64,000 nt of DNA from Chryseobacterium shigense (GCF_900156575.1 NZ_FTNY01000002.1:682001-746000); one strand, 5' to 3'. Positions 1 through 9,500 are shown, numbered from the stretch's first letter. A program made the numbers and translations. Notes: a model not told the origin generated them from the sequence alone.

Positions 1-694
1 CATAGAACTGAGTATTTTCAGTACGTGCGGCATTGTTGTAAGAAAACTTTATTTTATTGACATTAGGAGTTCCCGCAGAGGAATTTCCGCCATAATCTAT
101 AGCTTCAATATATCCTACAGAATACGTAAAGCTGATGGTATTATGCTGTACATCCTCCATAGAAACCATTCTGTAGTTAAATACATCCGAACCGTAGTCC
201 CAGGCATATTTGGCAACAGAACCGTTAGGATGATACACCAAAAAATAAGACGGTGTATACGGATCTGAAGAAGCCACAGAAACTATCTTTACATTGGAAT
301 AGTTTTCAAGTTGGTATTCAGCATTTCCTCCATAGGTTCCCGATTTCAGAATAAGCTTCTGCCCATCCATAACAAATCTGTCCTTTTCATCCAGATCCAC
401 CGGGTCTACTCCTCCGTCATGGAATCTGTTGGACGCTGTTCTTATAATTGAAGACAGTCCACTGATGTTCCATCCCCATCCGGCTATACCGTTTCCAGCC
501 TGACTGGAATAATCCAGGGAAATACTGGGTGCAACATCTTTTATCCCCGGTAAATTTTTAATAGGAATCGAATAGCTGGCTCCTCCACTTAAGGATACGG
601 AAAAAGCCCCAGCAGTCTGTCCTATACCCTGAGCATTCACAAGGTTTGCCATGCCTAGTAAAAGCACGACAAATAGTGAGAGTTTTTTTCTCAT
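1..694 (-). CDS. SpvB/RHS-like secreted protein, N-terminal part only
   Basis: The reading frame is open from an ATG at 694 to the window edge (231 codons), so the C-terminal part is missing. Residues 1-22 form a signal peptide ending in NAQ. Residues about 28-90 carry the pattern of SpvB/TcaC N-terminal domains: GGASYSIPI, a proline-poor loop, then SISLDYSSQAGNGIAGWGW and NISGLSSIIR. In that family this domain precedes RHS/YD repeats, forming a large cage or toxin-complex protein. The gene starts 24 bp after a small T9SS-sorted protein on the same strand, so the two are probably one transcript. The domain call is strong. The toxin or secretion role depends on the part not seen. Confidence 0.8.
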   Translation of the reverse strand, partial: MRKKLSLFVVLLLGMANLVNAQGIGQTAGAFSVSLSGGASYSIPIKNLPGIKDVAPSISLDYSSQAGNGIAGWGWNISGLSSIIRTASNRFHDGGVDPVDLDEKDRFVMDGQKLILKSGTYGGNAEYQLENYSNVKIVSVASSDPYTPSYFLVYHPNGSVAKYAWDYGSDVFNYRMVSMEDVQHNTISFTYSVGYIEAIDYGGNSSAGTPNVNKIKFSYNNAARTENTQFY

Positions 695-718
695 TATACA
701 ATAATTTAAGTTATATGG

Positions 719-1150
719 TTAGTGTTTCAGTACTTTGTAAGTGAGTTTTTCTCCGTTGTTCAGATAGAAGATAATAACGTACATTCCTATTGGATGATCT
801 GAAAGATCCAGTACCACTTTACCTTCTCTTTTGTTAAAAGGTAGCGTTCGGATTTGGGTAAAATTATAGGCAACATAGTCTATTTTTTCGATTCGGTCTC
901 CCAGTTCAGGGCTCCAAACCAAATTAACCTTATCTGTTGTAGGATTTGGATAAAGTTTGATTTGATCAACTGAGGGAACAAATTTCTCAGCGGTGATCAG
1001 CTCCTGTTTTACAACTTTACTGTAGGGAGAGCAGGTTGCACAATACTTCCTGATTTTTTGGTTTCCACCTGTATCATGTTCAAAACTTAGGGTCTGTGCC
1101 ACTACGCTTTGAAAAAAAACTACAGGTAAAATGAGTAAAAAGTTTTTCAT
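719..1150 (-). CDS. Small secreted protein with T9SS type A sorting domain
   Basis: A 143-aa protein. I start it at the ATG at 1150 because this gives a normal signal peptide (MKNFLLILPVVFFQSVVAQ); a longer frame to 1204 adds an unlikely N-terminus. Residues about 30-45 hold a CATC motif. From about residue 64 comes a typical type A sorting domain: LYPNPTTDKVNL, then GMYVIIFYLNN and a lysine-rich end. Such domains direct export by the type IX system and surface anchoring. It lies directly upstream of the SpvB/RHS-like gene, and a good promoter is present at 1166-1195. Its specific role is unknown. Confidence 0.75.
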   Translation of the reverse strand: MKNFLLILPVVFFQSVVAQTLSFEHDTGGNQKIRKYCATCSPYSKVVKQELITAEKFVPSVDQIKLYPNPTTDKVNLVWSPELGDRIEKIDYVAYNFTQIRTLPFNKREGKVVLDLSDHPIGMYVIIFYLNNGEKLTYKVLKH

Positions 1151-1165
1151 GTAATTAATTTTTTC

Positions 1166-1195
1166 CAAAAATAGTGAAATAGTTAATATTGACAA
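1166..1195 (-). promoter_or_regulatory. Bacteroidetes-type promoter for the T9SS/RHS gene pair
   Basis: On the minus strand, TTG (1195-1193) is separated by exactly 19 bases from TATTTTTG (1173-1166). This fits the Flavobacteriia housekeeping consensus TTG-N19-TAnnTTTG. It lies just upstream of the ATG at 1150, leaving a very short leader. Confidence 0.6.
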
Positions 1196-1742
1196 TAGCA
1201 TCATATTAATTCCATATTAATAATTTAAAATTGATAATGAAAAGCATTATGCTCAAATCCTTCCTAAACTTTACAAAATAGGGAATCCTTTATACATTTT
1301 ATTTTAATAAATAAACTCATGATTTCCAATAAACAGTTATATTCATGAAGGAAGCAATATTAATAAAGTGTGAACCTTTTATAGAAAATATAGCATAATT
1401 TTAAGTTTATATTATTTTATTTTGAGTGGAAGCGTGACTTCAATACTGTTAAATTATTTTTGTGACAGGGATTTTTATTCGTGTGTGCAGAAAAATTAAT
1501 ACTAAAAAATGTTGCTATGTATAAGAGAAGCAAAAAATGAACAGGAATGGATGTAAAATACTGATATTTAATAATCACTGATCATTTCTTTCAGAAAACA
1601 ACCCCACATTTCATGCTTTGCCCTTTTAACACAGGAAAATATTATTTAATATTTTTTTCACATTAGTCTTTTTTATTCAAAATAAATTTATATCTTTGCA
1701 CTCGCAAAAACGAAGTAAAATTCGTTCAGATGACCTAATAAT
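1196..1742. other. Gene-free AT-rich stretch before the tRNAs
   Basis: I found no supported coding sequence on either strand. The left end holds the promoter of the T9SS gene. The right end holds a TATCTTTG box at 1691-1698, the likely -7 element of the tRNA pair, with TTT instead of TTG at the -33 position. The middle is AT-rich with no clear repeat or hairpin. Confidence 0.5.
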
Positions 1743-1817
1743 CGGGGCGTAGCGTAGTCCGGTCATCGCGCCTGGTTTGGGACCAGGAGGTCGCAGGTTC
1801 GAATCCTGCCGCCCCGA
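1743..1817 (+). tRNA. tRNA-Pro (anticodon TGG)
   Basis: The acceptor stem CGGGGCG at the 5' end pairs fully with CGCCCCG at 1810-1816, followed by discriminator A. The anticodon stem CCTGG/CCAGG encloses loop TTTGGGA, which gives anticodon TGG. The T-arm GCAGG-TTCGAAT-CCTGC is canonical. CCA is not encoded. Confidence 0.97.
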
Positions 1818-1849
1818 CAGTTTTAGTAATTTTTTCAAAATTATTTAAT

Positions 1850-2088
<239 letters not shown>

Positions 2089-2144
2089 TGACTTTAATTT
2101 TCAGTTTACGCCATTACCCTCTATACATCTCATTTAAGGCAAAA

Positions 2145-2392
2145 CTAACGATAAGCTTCAAGGTTATCCGGAATAAGGATATCTAAGCCATTTTCGCCCT
2201 TTAAATAGACACTGGGGTTAAATATTACCTCATTCTTTTGTATACTCTTTCCATCAATAGTAAAACGGCACTCACTCTGCTTCCTGAATGCTCCAAAATT
2301 GGCTTTATTGAGAAAAGGTATACAGAATGCTCGAAATTGTTTTTAATCCTGTATTGAGCCTTAATAGGCTTATAGGAGCTGTTTTTAATTAT
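2145..2392 (-). pseudogene. Frameshifted remnant of an unrecognised coding sequence
   Basis: The minus strand keeps protein-like sequence in two frames. Upstream, about 2390-2318 reads KNSSYKPIKAQYRIKNNFEH. After a frame change near 2315 it continues FGAFRKQSECRFTIDGKSIQ and on through NPSVYLKGENGLDILIPDNL to a TAG at 2145. No start codon is kept and further stops lie upstream. I do not recognise the family. With the neighbouring GIY-YIG remnant it makes this spacer a small gene graveyard. Confidence 0.5.
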
Positions 2393-2567
2393 ACACTATA
2401 TCAGGAGTCATCAGCTACCGTCAGCTAACTCCCGAACATTAATGAAACCTGCCATTATAAAAAACAGGATCAATATTTTTTGCCCATAAGATAAGTCTGT
2501 CCATTCTAATGATACACTTTACTTACAAATACTATTTTTTCTTCATAGAACTAGGCCCCTGAAACAT

Positions 2568-2600
2568 AAAAACCACTGTAACAGATACAGTGGTTTTTTT
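2568..2600 (-). terminator. Bidirectional hairpin terminator after the SH3-like gene
   Basis: AAAAACCACTGTA (2568-2580) pairs with TACAGTGGTTTTT (2586-2598), with A and T runs on either side. It lies 18 bp past the stop of the minus-strand gene ending at 2618. Confidence 0.8.
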
Positions 2601-2617
2601 TATTCATAGTTAAAAGC

Positions 2618-3478
2618 TTATTTCAGCTGATAAGAGTTTCCATTCCAGAGGTAGGTTTTGGATGAACGTTTTTTCTTTTCCCTGTCTTTATCATCTCTTT
2701 CCATTTCCTCTATTTTAAAGATAAAGGCATTTGGAATTCCTCCCTGGTCATTAGGAAATACAAATTTCTCACTGTGATAGTAAACATCAGCATCGCCTAC
2801 ATTGGTCAACTGGGGAAGGGCAACCAATTTTTTATCTCTAAAAAGTACATACTGGTCATAGCTTGCAATTCCACAGGCCTCACCGGATACCATCGCTTTA
2901 AGGGTTAATTCTACATTTTGCAGTTTATGCCCACTTTCAATCGTAAATGTACCATAACTCAGCTCCTCTCCTCTTCCTGTATCAAAATACACCTCATCAA
3001 TCAGCGCATTTCCTTCCATTACTTTTATACCAGCGATATTCTGCTTTTCAGTTCCATTATATTCCTTGCTCTTGCGGTCTATTGTTTTTGACAATCCAAA
3101 AAGGAAGTCGTACCCATTTTTGTTACGATATCCCACGGAGAGATTCCCACCCCAGATATACCCTTCGGAAATTGCATCTCCTTTCTGATAGGAAACCCTG
3201 TACCAATTCGCTCCTCTCTCACCTAGTCTCAGGACAGCTTCTTCCTTTTTAAGGATCACCACCTGCTGGTTGGTTTGCAGTGAATCCGATATCTCCGATT
3301 TTACATTAGGTTCTTTTCTTACTCTGGTCCAGTCTGTAAAAATTTTCTGGGTCTTATTGTCTTCAAAGCTAAAAATACCATCAGGATACGTCATATTGTC
3401 TTCCTGCGCTGAAAAAAGCTGGATGAACAATACCCCTATAATCGTTAGTAAGGATTTCATATCAATATTGCTTTTCAT
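2618..3478 (-). CDS. Secreted SH3-like domain protein
   Basis: A 286-aa protein with signal peptide (MKSLLTIIGVLFIQLFSAQ inside a slightly longer N-terminus). Residues about 40-110 resemble a bacterial SH3 (SH3b) domain: TRVRKEPNVKSEI, then WYRVSYQKGD and GYIWGGNL. The rest is a predicted beta-rich region of unknown function with a basic, hydrophilic segment before the C-terminus. The ATG at 3478 overlaps the prmA stop by one base (TAATG), which suggests translational coupling. The next ATG, at 3457, would also give a signal peptide. The role in the envelope is unknown. Confidence 0.7.
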   Translation of the reverse strand: MKSNIDMKSLLTIIGVLFIQLFSAQEDNMTYPDGIFSFEDNKTQKIFTDWTRVRKEPNVKSEISDSLQTNQQVVILKKEEAVLRLGERGANWYRVSYQKGDAISEGYIWGGNLSVGYRNKNGYDFLFGLSKTIDRKSKEYNGTEKQNIAGIKVMEGNALIDEVYFDTGRGEELSYGTFTIESGHKLQNVELTLKAMVSGEACGIASYDQYVLFRDKKLVALPQLTNVGDADVYYHSEKFVFPNDQGGIPNAFIFKIEEMERDDKDREKKKRSSKTYLWNGNSYQLK

Positions 3479-4305
3479 TATTTTTCCAGTAACAAACTCA
3501 CCCATTCTTCACGCTGAAGTTTCTTTTTCAGTTCAAGTCCGCTTTCTTTGCAAACCTCCAGGATATCGTCCACATCAAAGAAGCATAATCCTGAAAGCAG
3601 AAGTTTTCCACCTTCATTCATAACAGCAACATAGGTAGGAATATCAGAGATCAGAATATTTCTATTGATATTAGCCAGAATAATATCAAAATTCTCTTTT
3701 CCTAAGTTTTCTGCAGTTCCCAGTTCAATATCCAATTCCACCCCATTTCTTGCGGCATTTTCTTTTGAATTTTCCACAGACCATTCATCGATATCAATTG
3801 CTTTTACTTCTCCGGCTCCCTGTTGTTTTGCATAGATCGCCAGTACAGAAGTTCCGCATCCCATATCAAGTACCTTTTTATCGTTGAAATCAATATCCAT
3901 CATCTGCTGGATCATCAGGTGGGTCGTCGGGTGATGTCCTGTTCCGAAAGACATTTTAGGCTGGATGATGATTTCATGCATTCCGGGTACCGATTCATGG
4001 AATTCTGCCCTGATCATTACTTTATCATCGATATTGATTGGTGAAAAGTTCTTTTCCCATTCTTCATTCCAGTTGATGTTCGGCATTTCTTCAAAAGAAT
4101 AAGTGATCTCCACATTTTCGTTTTCAAAAAGCGGAAGGGTCTTAAGGTCTTCTTCCTTGAAAAGTTCTTTCTGGATATATCCTAAAATTCCGTCGATTTC
4201 TTCTGTAAAGCTGTCAAAACCTATTTCGATAAGCTCTGCCATTAATATCTCATTCCATGGCTGTAATGGAGAAATCTTGAAATTGAATTCTAAATAATTT
4301 TGCAT
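3478..4305 (-). CDS. prmA: Ribosomal protein L11 methyltransferase
   Basis: 275 aa, close to the normal length for PrmA, which methylates lysines and the N-terminus of ribosomal protein L11 using S-adenosylmethionine. Seen here: FGTGHHPTT at 120-128 and the AdoMet-binding motif VLDMGCGTSVLA at 145-156. An acidic strand-2 end (AIDIDEWSVENS) and LANINRNIL, the family version of the substrate-side motif, follow. The first 100 residues are the L11-binding N-terminal domain. A TATTTTTG -7 box lies at 4332-4325. It overlaps the SH3-like gene by one base. Confidence 0.95.
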   Translation of the reverse strand: MQNYLEFNFKISPLQPWNEILMAELIEIGFDSFTEEIDGILGYIQKELFKEEDLKTLPLFENENVEITYSFEEMPNINWNEEWEKNFSPINIDDKVMIRAEFHESVPGMHEIIIQPKMSFGTGHHPTTHLMIQQMMDIDFNDKKVLDMGCGTSVLAIYAKQQGAGEVKAIDIDEWSVENSKENAARNGVELDIELGTAENLGKENFDIILANINRNILISDIPTYVAVMNEGGKLLLSGLCFFDVDDILEVCKESGLELKKKLQREEWVSLLLEK

Positions 4306-4324
4306 GTGCGTAAGTAATTTAGTG

Positions 4325-4332
4325 CAAAAATA
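4325..4332 (-). promoter_or_regulatory. -7 promoter element for prmA
   Basis: The minus strand reads TATTTTTG, matching TAnnTTTG, 20 bp before the prmA ATG. The -33 position reads TTT rather than TTG, so only the -7 box is convincing. Confidence 0.4.
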
Positions 4333-4522
4333 AGAATGTTATTACGGTTAAAAAAATGGAACTGTTATGCGGGCTATTTTTTTCTTGATTTTATTTATAT
4401 TTTAATGCCTTTGACGATAAGTTTTTCGATTTAGCGATTGATTTTTAAGATTGAAAGCGCTCATCCTCAGAAGAAGCTGGAAAAATAAAAGTAATTCTTA
4501 CATTTTGTTCACTGGTATCCAT

Positions 4523-4547
4523 TAAAAAAGCGAGCAAAAGCCCGCTT
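4523..4547 (-). terminator. Intrinsic terminator after the SDR gene
   Basis: The minus strand reads AAGCGGGC-TTTT-GCTCGCTT followed by six T in total: an eight-pair stem with one mismatch. It lies about 50 bp past the stop at 4599. Confidence 0.6.
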
Positions 4548-4598
4548 CTATGGTTAGTTTGCAGAGTATTTTTCACAACGACTCCCCATCATTTACTG

Positions 4599-5312
4599 TT
4601 AAGGATTTGTAGAGAAAATGGAAGCATTGGCAATCAATGCTCTTCTGTTCATTTTCAGAATATCTCTTACCCATTCTGCAAAGTCTTCAGGCTGAAGAAC
4701 TTTATCAGGATTTCCATCTGTAAGTCCTCCCTGAATACTCATATCAGAAGCGATAGTACTTGGAGTCAGGGTGATTACACGGATATTTTGTTTTCTCCAT
4801 TCTGCCATCATGGATTGAGACAGAGAAACGACTGCCGCTTTTGAAGCCGCATACGCAGACATATTCGGGCCTCCTTTCAAACCAGCGGTAGAAGCTACAT
4901 TGACAATGTCACCTTCCCCATTTTCTTTCATGAACGGATGAACCGCTTTAGCCGCATAGTAGACTCCAAATAAATTTGTTTTAATGACCTGTTCCCAGGT
5001 TTCAGAAGGCATTTCTTCGATGCTTCCAAAGTCTCCGATCCCTGCATTATTCACTAAAATATCAACGCCTCCAAGTTGTTTCGCAAGAGATTCAATTCCC
5101 GTTTTTACTTCAAATTCGTTATCCATACTGAAAACTGCATAGGCAGAATTCACTCCAAGGGCCTTAATTTCCTCAACTGTATTTTTAAGATTCTTTTCGT
5201 TTCTTCCGGTAATTGCAACATGCACTCCTTCATTCGCCAAAGCTAATGCCACAGCTTTCCCAAGTCCTCTTCCACCACCTGTCACGATGGCGTTTTTTCC
5301 GTTTATGTTCAT
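4599..5312 (-). CDS. SDR-family oxidoreductase (3-ketoacyl reductase-like)
   Basis: 237 aa, classical short-chain dehydrogenase/reductase size. The ATG at 5312 puts the Rossmann motif TGGGRGLG at residues 12-19; the longer frame to 5444 adds an unrelated tail. NNAG follows, then the catalytic residues in the order Ser (ASTAG), Tyr and Lys (YAASK). A basic residue after the second strand (ITGRNEKN) suggests NADP(H). Family members reduce carbonyls, often 3-ketoacyl groups, and the true substrate cannot be read from sequence. It is flanked by a terminator and stands alone. A TAAATTTG box lies at 5340-5333. Confidence 0.85.
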   Translation of the reverse strand: MNINGKNAIVTGGGRGLGKAVALALANEGVHVAITGRNEKNLKNTVEEIKALGVNSAYAVFSMDNEFEVKTGIESLAKQLGGVDILVNNAGIGDFGSIEEMPSETWEQVIKTNLFGVYYAAKAVHPFMKENGEGDIVNVASTAGLKGGPNMSAYAASKAAVVSLSQSMMAEWRKQNIRVITLTPSTIASDMSIQGGLTDGNPDKVLQPEDFAEWVRDILKMNRRALIANASIFSTNP

Positions 5313-5465
5313 AATAATATTGTTTCTTAGGACAAATTTACAAAAGAACATTTTGACAAGCCCAAGAGAATTTGGATTTAATAGAATTTTAATAGTTGCT
5401 TTATTTTGAAGGAGGCTATACCCATCTATAAAAAGAAGACTCAAACTTGCGTAATGACAACCAGC

Positions 5466-5522
5466 AATTCCCCTCCCTCATAGGGATGGCAAAAATTCAA
5501 AGAATTTTTGACGGGGTGGTTT
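5466..5522 (-). repeat. Dispersed intergenic repeat, single copy
   Basis: On the minus strand it reads AAACCACCCCGTC, then the palindrome CAAAAATTC-TTT-GAATTTTTG, then a GGGAGGGGAATT end. The same sequence occurs three times in the tandem array at 24.3-25.1 kb. Both sites are in 3' intergenic space. Confidence 0.75.
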
Positions 5523-5523
5523 A

Positions 5524-5552
5524 CAAAAAAACCTGCCTCCAAGAGACAGGTC
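5524..5552 (-). terminator. Intrinsic terminator after the phosphodiesterase gene
   Basis: On the minus strand the arms ACCTGTCTC and GAGGCAGGT enclose a short loop and a seven-T run follows. It is 27 bp past the stop at 5579. Confidence 0.75.
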
Positions 5553-5578
5553 GTAAATTTTAAGTAATAAAAAAACTA

Positions 5579-6325
5579 CTATTTATTTTTCAGCTGATCA
5601 GGAATATTGGTCGTCACAAAACCGATTCCCTGATTTTTTAACTGTCCATATACTTCGGGATCATTTACTGTCCAGGAATTCGTGATAAGACCTAAGGCTT
5701 TAGCTTCAGAAATCCATGTAGGATTTTTCTGAAAAACACTGTAATGATAATCCATTCCGTCAAGGCCTTCTTTTTTAATCTGCTCAGGAGATAATTCCCC
5801 GTTCAGATACTGCACTTTAAATTTAGGCTGAAGTTTTTTGATCTCTTTGCAGATGTTTAAACTGAAAGAAATATACTCGCTCTGACCTTCCAGTTTCATA
5901 TCCTTAATCATTTTAAGGGTCTTCTGAGTAATCTCGTTTTCTATTTCCGGAGTTTTGGCAGGCTTGATCTCAACAATCAGCTTTAAAGAGGTGTCTTTTT
6001 TCCCTTGTTTCAGATAATCTTTCAAGGTAGGAAACTTTTCCCCATTAGATAATTTCACAGCTACCAGTTCTTTGAAAGATGTTTCAGAGATCTCCATATC
6101 ACCGTGATGCTCATCATGATTGATCACGAGAATACCATCTTTAGTCATTCTCACGTCAAATTCTGATCCGTATATTTTTAATTTCTGGGCATTTTCTAGA
6201 GATTGAATAGAATTTTCCGTGGTAGGCGGTTGTGCCTGGAAATAGCCTCTGTGTGCGATAATCTGGGTTTGTGCCTTCATTAGGACTGTACTTAAAACTG
6301 CTAACCCTAAGATAAAATTTTTCAT
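5579..6325 (-). CDS. Periplasmic glycerophosphodiester phosphodiesterase
   Basis: 248 aa with signal peptide (cleavage near residue 19, VLMKAQ). The GDPD fold is clear: AHRGY at 24-28, TTENS at 36-40, GSEFDVRMTKDG near 55-66 and NHDEHH near 70. These supply the catalytic histidines and the metal-binding acidic residues. The C-terminal half has the LGLITNSWTVND strand seen in the family. The enzyme hydrolyses deacylated phospholipid head-group diesters to glycerol-3-phosphate and an alcohol. It lies 62 bp after the receptor gene on the same strand with no clear terminator between, so co-transcription is likely. Confidence 0.9.
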   Translation of the reverse strand: MKNFILGLAVLSTVLMKAQTQIIAHRGYFQAQPPTTENSIQSLENAQKLKIYGSEFDVRMTKDGILVINHDEHHGDMEISETSFKELVAVKLSNGEKFPTLKDYLKQGKKDTSLKLIVEIKPAKTPEIENEITQKTLKMIKDMKLEGQSEYISFSLNICKEIKKLQPKFKVQYLNGELSPEQIKKEGLDGMDYHYSVFQKNPTWISEAKALGLITNSWTVNDPEVYGQLKNQGIGFVTTNIPDQLKNK

Positions 6326-6387
6326 AATACAATTGAGATAATTAGATAAAAATCTTAAAAACGTTTGATAAAGGTAGTGTTTAAATG

Positions 6388-9300
6388 TTAAAAGCTGTAT
6401 TTGGCACCGATCTGGATCTGGTAAGGATTCCCGGAAAGAGGCGCTAAACCACTGGTATTTTTAACGTATTCAAACTCTTTGGTGGCCTGGTTGAATTTTG
6501 TCACTCTGTACAGGGCTGTATTTCCATAAGACTTATTCACTCCCCATTCTTTGTTAAGCAGATTGGCAAGGTTGAAAATATCTACAGAAAGCTCAAATGC
6601 CCCGATTTTTTCAAACTTGATTTTTTTGGCAACACGTACATCCCATACTCCATAAAATCCATTTTTACCTCCATTACGTTCTGCGATAGCATTGTTGTAT
6701 TTTTCCACATAATCTTTCAGTGCCTGTCCCACTGCAGGATCATTCAAAAGCGGTTGGGTAATGATTCCCGGGAAAATGTAAGCCAGATCGTTAGAATCTA
6801 CGAAATCACCGTTGATATTTCCACCTGCAGTTACCGAGAAACGAGTTCCTCCGATTCCGGAGTATCTTACTCCTAGCGTAAACCCTGCGATAGTAGGTGA
6901 ATTTCCGTAAATCACTACTTTATTCCGGAACTGGTTGTCAGAATAGCTCATTCTTAAATCTCTCGGATCGCTCTGAACCGGAGTGGAAAGTGTTGCAGAA
7001 TTCGCCACGTTTCCGTTGTATGAGGTATTGTCTTTGATATCAGACCAGGTATAACTTGCTGTGATCTCCCCATCTTTCCAGTAACGGTAGCTGGTATCCA
7101 TCACGAATGAAAACTGGTTCACTTTTCCGTCACTTACAAGCTCAAGGACTCTTCCAAATTTTTTATTGATTCTTCCTTCTTTCCAGTCGATACTTACACT
7201 TTTATTATCATTATTGACGATTGTAGATGCAGGAACATACACCCCTCTTCCTCCTTCATTGGCTAAAGTGAAATATGGGTTGGGCATCATATTTCTGTCG
7301 TAGTAGAAATAATTGTTTCTTCCCAATGCCATATATCCGGCAATTCCTGCTCTGAATCTTTCATTAAAGAAGTGGGTATAGGAGATATTCGCTTTATAAA
7401 CGATTGGAATTTTTGCATCTTTTCCTGTATAATTAATGGTCGGAATCTGATACTGTGAAAGAGTAGGAACCGTTCCATAGTCATTTCTATACCCTGGAAA
7501 ATCAGGAGTCAGACCAACGGTGCCAGGATTCACATCTACTGTTGCCAGATGTTTCCCGTCAAAAACAAGATTGTTGATCACCATATAATTGTTGATATCG
7601 GAAGAGAAAACTCCGGCTCCAAATTTTAAGAAATCTTTATTCCCTTCGTTGATATTCCAATCAAACTGAAATCTCGGCTGGATCACAAAAGATTTGATTT
7701 GATTATCGGTTCTGATTCCCATTTCATCAAAAAGCTTTTGATTGAATTCAGCTTTCGGGTATCCTCCATAATCAAACCTTAATCCGGCCATAAAATCAAG
7801 GCCTGTAGCGATTTTAGTCTGAATCTGTCCGTATATTCCGGCATTCCAGATACTGGATTTTACAGATGGGTCATCCATTAAAGGAACTTCCCTGTAGAAT
7901 CTGTAAGGAGTAAGGTTGGCGAAATTGGTCATCCCCTGAAACTGGAACCTTCCGTTTACTTCACTTCCGTAGATCGATTTTGATCTGGTGTACATCAGGT
8001 CTGCCCCGAAAGTATATTTAATTTTATCTGTGTTGTAATAGAGGTTATCCACAATCTGGAATACATTATTCCGGAAACCTTCCTGACCAAAACGGTGACC
8101 TCCAATCTGGATATTGGTAGCTCCAACACTGGACACAACCCCTTCTACCACTGCTCTTGGAACTGTTTTCCCCAATTCACTGTTTTGGTAACTGTCCTGA
8201 AAAGTATACAAATACTGTGCTTTCAGTTCATTTGTGATATTCGGCTTTACATTTGTTCTTAAAGTGAAAAGTAAGCTGTTGTCAAGGTTTTTATCGTTTC
8301 CGTAAGATTCAAAGAAATTGATGGCGGTATTATCTCCTAAACCGTTTTTATTCAGGTCATATGTAAAATTATTTCTTAATGTCAATAAGTTTTTTTCGTT
8401 GATCTGCCAGTCTAAACGAAGGAATGCGGCATCTGAATTTCTTACTTTATCAAAGCTTCCGAATTGTGGAGTATTTCCTACCCCGTATTTTGATCTTGCA
8501 ATATCTAAAAACTGGTTAAGCGTCTGCGTGGTTGTATTCAGTCTTTTCTCGTCATCCGCCGATTTGATATCTGCAATCTGCAAAGGTCTTGAATCCAGCT
8601 GATGGTCCCATGCCACAAAGAAGTGTAATTTATTTTTGATAATGGGTCCACCTAATGAAAATCCAAACTGGGAAGTAGAGAAATCATTTTCTCTTTTGTT
8701 TCCTCTGATATCATATGGGCTGGAAAGCCAGTTTGTTCTTAAATATTCCCAGGCACTTCCAGAAAATTTGTTCGTACCGGATTTAGTCACTGCACTTACC
8801 GTTCCACCACCACTTCTTCCGAGTGTAACATCATACTGGTTGGTCGTGATTTTAAATTCACGGACTGCTTCGATTGAGATGGAGAAAGGTGCGCCACTTC
8901 TACTGGTTGTAGATCCTGCCGAAGTTGGGTTTTTAGCCGTCATCCCATCAATGGTAAAGTTGGTGGAAGATCCCAGCTGCCCGGAAAGGTTTCCGCCTTT
9001 TCCACTTAATGGGGATAATTCAGTAAGATTATTAAAATTCCTTCCATTCACCGGAAGCATGCTGATATTCTTGGCAGAGATCGCGGTAGCTGCTCCAAGA
9101 TTTCCTATTTTGTTTTTCAAATTTCCGGTAACGACTACTTCTTCAATCTGCTTTTCGCCACCACCCAAGCTCATATTTACCGTTACCTGATCTCCGAAGT
9201 TGACATTATATCCTTCTTTTTTATCCTCGTTTACGATGACCGTATAAGGTCCGCCAAGAGGAATTTCTTTAAAAATATATTCTCCTTTCGAATTGGTTTC

Positions 9301-9474
9301 TGTCTCCGTCCTGAACCCTGTAGACTCGTTCACGATCGTTACTTTCACTTTTTCCTGAGCAGTACTGCCCAGTCCGGTTACTTTTCCCACAATAGATGCC
9401 TGCGTAGTCTGCGCATAAGCCAGTGTTCCAAATCCCAAAAACAATAATCCTAGTACAATCTTTACTTTTCTCAT
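6388..9474 (-). CDS. Oar-like TonB-dependent receptor
   Basis: 1028 aa. The order is signal peptide (to LAYAQ, residue 22), a carboxypeptidase-regulatory-like beta domain (about 25-105, with GEYIFKEIPLGGPYTVIV), a TonB box-like segment (IEEVVVTG, about 110-117), a plug domain (LPVNGRNFNNLTELSP, later GGTVSAVTKSGTNKFSGSAW) and a long beta-barrel ending in an aromatic residue (GAKYSF). This matches the Oar group of outer-membrane receptors, which take up large ligands or take part in surface protein export. The ligand is unknown. The downstream phosphodiesterase hints at envelope lipid or phosphate metabolism, but this is only context. Confidence 0.9.
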   Translation of the reverse strand: MRKVKIVLGLLFLGFGTLAYAQTTQASIVGKVTGLGSTAQEKVKVTIVNESTGFRTETETNSKGEYIFKEIPLGGPYTVIVNEDKKEGYNVNFGDQVTVNMSLGGGEKQIEEVVVTGNLKNKIGNLGAATAISAKNISMLPVNGRNFNNLTELSPLSGKGGNLSGQLGSSTNFTIDGMTAKNPTSAGSTTSRSGAPFSISIEAVREFKITTNQYDVTLGRSGGGTVSAVTKSGTNKFSGSAWEYLRTNWLSSPYDIRGNKRENDFSTSQFGFSLGGPIIKNKLHFFVAWDHQLDSRPLQIADIKSADDEKRLNTTTQTLNQFLDIARSKYGVGNTPQFGSFDKVRNSDAAFLRLDWQINEKNLLTLRNNFTYDLNKNGLGDNTAINFFESYGNDKNLDNSLLFTLRTNVKPNITNELKAQYLYTFQDSYQNSELGKTVPRAVVEGVVSSVGATNIQIGGHRFGQEGFRNNVFQIVDNLYYNTDKIKYTFGADLMYTRSKSIYGSEVNGRFQFQGMTNFANLTPYRFYREVPLMDDPSVKSSIWNAGIYGQIQTKIATGLDFMAGLRFDYGGYPKAEFNQKLFDEMGIRTDNQIKSFVIQPRFQFDWNINEGNKDFLKFGAGVFSSDINNYMVINNLVFDGKHLATVDVNPGTVGLTPDFPGYRNDYGTVPTLSQYQIPTINYTGKDAKIPIVYKANISYTHFFNERFRAGIAGYMALGRNNYFYYDRNMMPNPYFTLANEGGRGVYVPASTIVNNDNKSVSIDWKEGRINKKFGRVLELVSDGKVNQFSFVMDTSYRYWKDGEITASYTWSDIKDNTSYNGNVANSATLSTPVQSDPRDLRMSYSDNQFRNKVVIYGNSPTIAGFTLGVRYSGIGGTRFSVTAGGNINGDFVDSNDLAYIFPGIITQPLLNDPAVGQALKDYVEKYNNAIAERNGGKNGFYGVWDVRVAKKIKFEKIGAFELSVDIFNLANLLNKEWGVNKSYGNTALYRVTKFNQATKEFEYVKNTSGLAPLSGNPYQIQIGAKYSF

Positions 9475-9492
9475 CTCTTCAAATTAGATGTG

Positions 9493-9500
9493 CAAAGGTA
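9493..9500 (-). promoter_or_regulatory. -7 promoter element of the receptor gene
   Basis: The minus strand reads TACCTTTG, matching TAnnTTTG, 19 bp upstream of the ATG at 9474. No good -33 TTG is found at the expected distance. Confidence 0.45.

Noticed and set aside
2947..3252. Plus-strand ORFs opposite the SH3-like gene and prmA
   Set aside because: They are antisense shadows of well-supported minus-strand genes.
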